Below, one piece after another: positions 63,836-64,000 of a stretch of 64,000 nt of DNA. The DNA lies in assembly GCA_009731375.1 (NCBI GenBank), contig BJOX01000366.1:230346-294345 (forward strand), read 5' to 3'. Each line of letters opens with the position of its first letter. The stretch's first letter is position 1. This stretch comes from Paulinella micropora (lineage: Eukaryota; Cercozoa; Imbricatea; Euglyphida). A model generated the notes under the pieces. That model was not told the origin of the DNA and did not search any database. It saw only the letters and a program-made list of their open reading frames with translations. Made by a program: the position numbers and the translations under genes.

Positions 63836-64000
63836 AGGGAGTACATAGGCCATCGGTCCCTTTCCATGGGCTGATTGGTATAAAGCTCCAAGAGTAATGT
63901 TCTATGCCGTCACTTCCTTTATTCCACCGATTGGTGTGGAGACTTTCCTTATGGAATGGAGGACTGGATGCACATGGCCTTTTGGCTCAGCAATTGGCAG
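63836..64000. other. Window end, no feature recognised
   Basis: Non-repetitive sequence after the microsatellite; too short to assign. Confidence 0.4.

Noticed and set aside
62938-63848. Overlapping open frames near the window end
   Set aside because: ATGT and TTA simple repeats only.

Overview
The window is nuclear DNA of a eukaryote. Three host loci have GT-AG introns, and the DNA carries long tetranucleotide microsatellites and nested LTR retrotransposons. Inside one retrotransposon is a 19.3 kb endogenous Polinton-like virus (PLV). PLVs are known mainly from protists and algae, so an alga or related protist (possibly a stramenopile) is my best guess; the sequence does not fix the species.

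Layout. (1) 1-1445: last exons of an FAD-linked (berberine-bridge type) oxidoreductase, with microsatellite-rich introns. (2) 2362-14412: Gypsy-1, a Ty3-type LTR element with nearly identical LTRs and a TACT target duplication. It has lost most of its reverse transcriptase and all of its integrase, and it carries a foreign block with tandem repeats and an antisense terminal exon. (3) 14413-14934: a fragment of a related LTR in reverse orientation. (4) 14935-51114: Gypsy-2, a fuller Ty3-type element flanked by GATA duplications. Its 3' region is split by a Ty1/copia element on the minus strand (about 24477-50350), and the copia gag gene is in turn split by the PLV (30163-49463). (5) 51119-58740: host DNA with a small membrane-protein gene, a two-exon zinc-motif gene whose 3.4 kb intron is full of CTAT repeats, and an 858-base assembly gap. 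(6) 58740-61070: the 5' part of another copia-like element, ending inside a host gene. (7) 61060-62937: a decayed minus-strand gene with RanBP2-type zinc fingers and a TIR-like domain. (8) 62938-63835: ATGT microsatellite.

The PLV is the centre of interest. It has about 142 bp terminal inverted repeats beginning AG and ending CT, and a 6 bp CTCTTC target duplication, as known for Polintons. It is clearly more AT-rich than its surroundings. The left arm (plus strand) encodes a small zinc-finger protein, a HIRAN protein, a broken protein-primed DNA polymerase B and two related FGKYKGK-type proteins. The middle block (minus strand) is the morphogenesis module: a virion protein of unknown family, major capsid protein, minor capsid (penton) protein, adenain/Ulp1-type protease, coiled-coil protein, basic core-like protein, packaging ATPase, a membrane protein, and a long phage-like fibre with a C-terminal S74 chaperone. 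The right arm carries a retroviral-type integrase. Capsid proteins, protease and integrase are open, whereas the polymerase, ATPase and fibre are broken, so this copy looks defective, although some single-base breaks could be assembly errors.

The order of events can be read directly: Gypsy-2 inserted first, then the copia element into its 3' region, then the PLV into copia gag. Removing the PLV and one 6 bp duplicate restores the gag frame. Related stop-codon-proximal inverted repeats inside the PLV suggest a shared 3'-end or termination signal.
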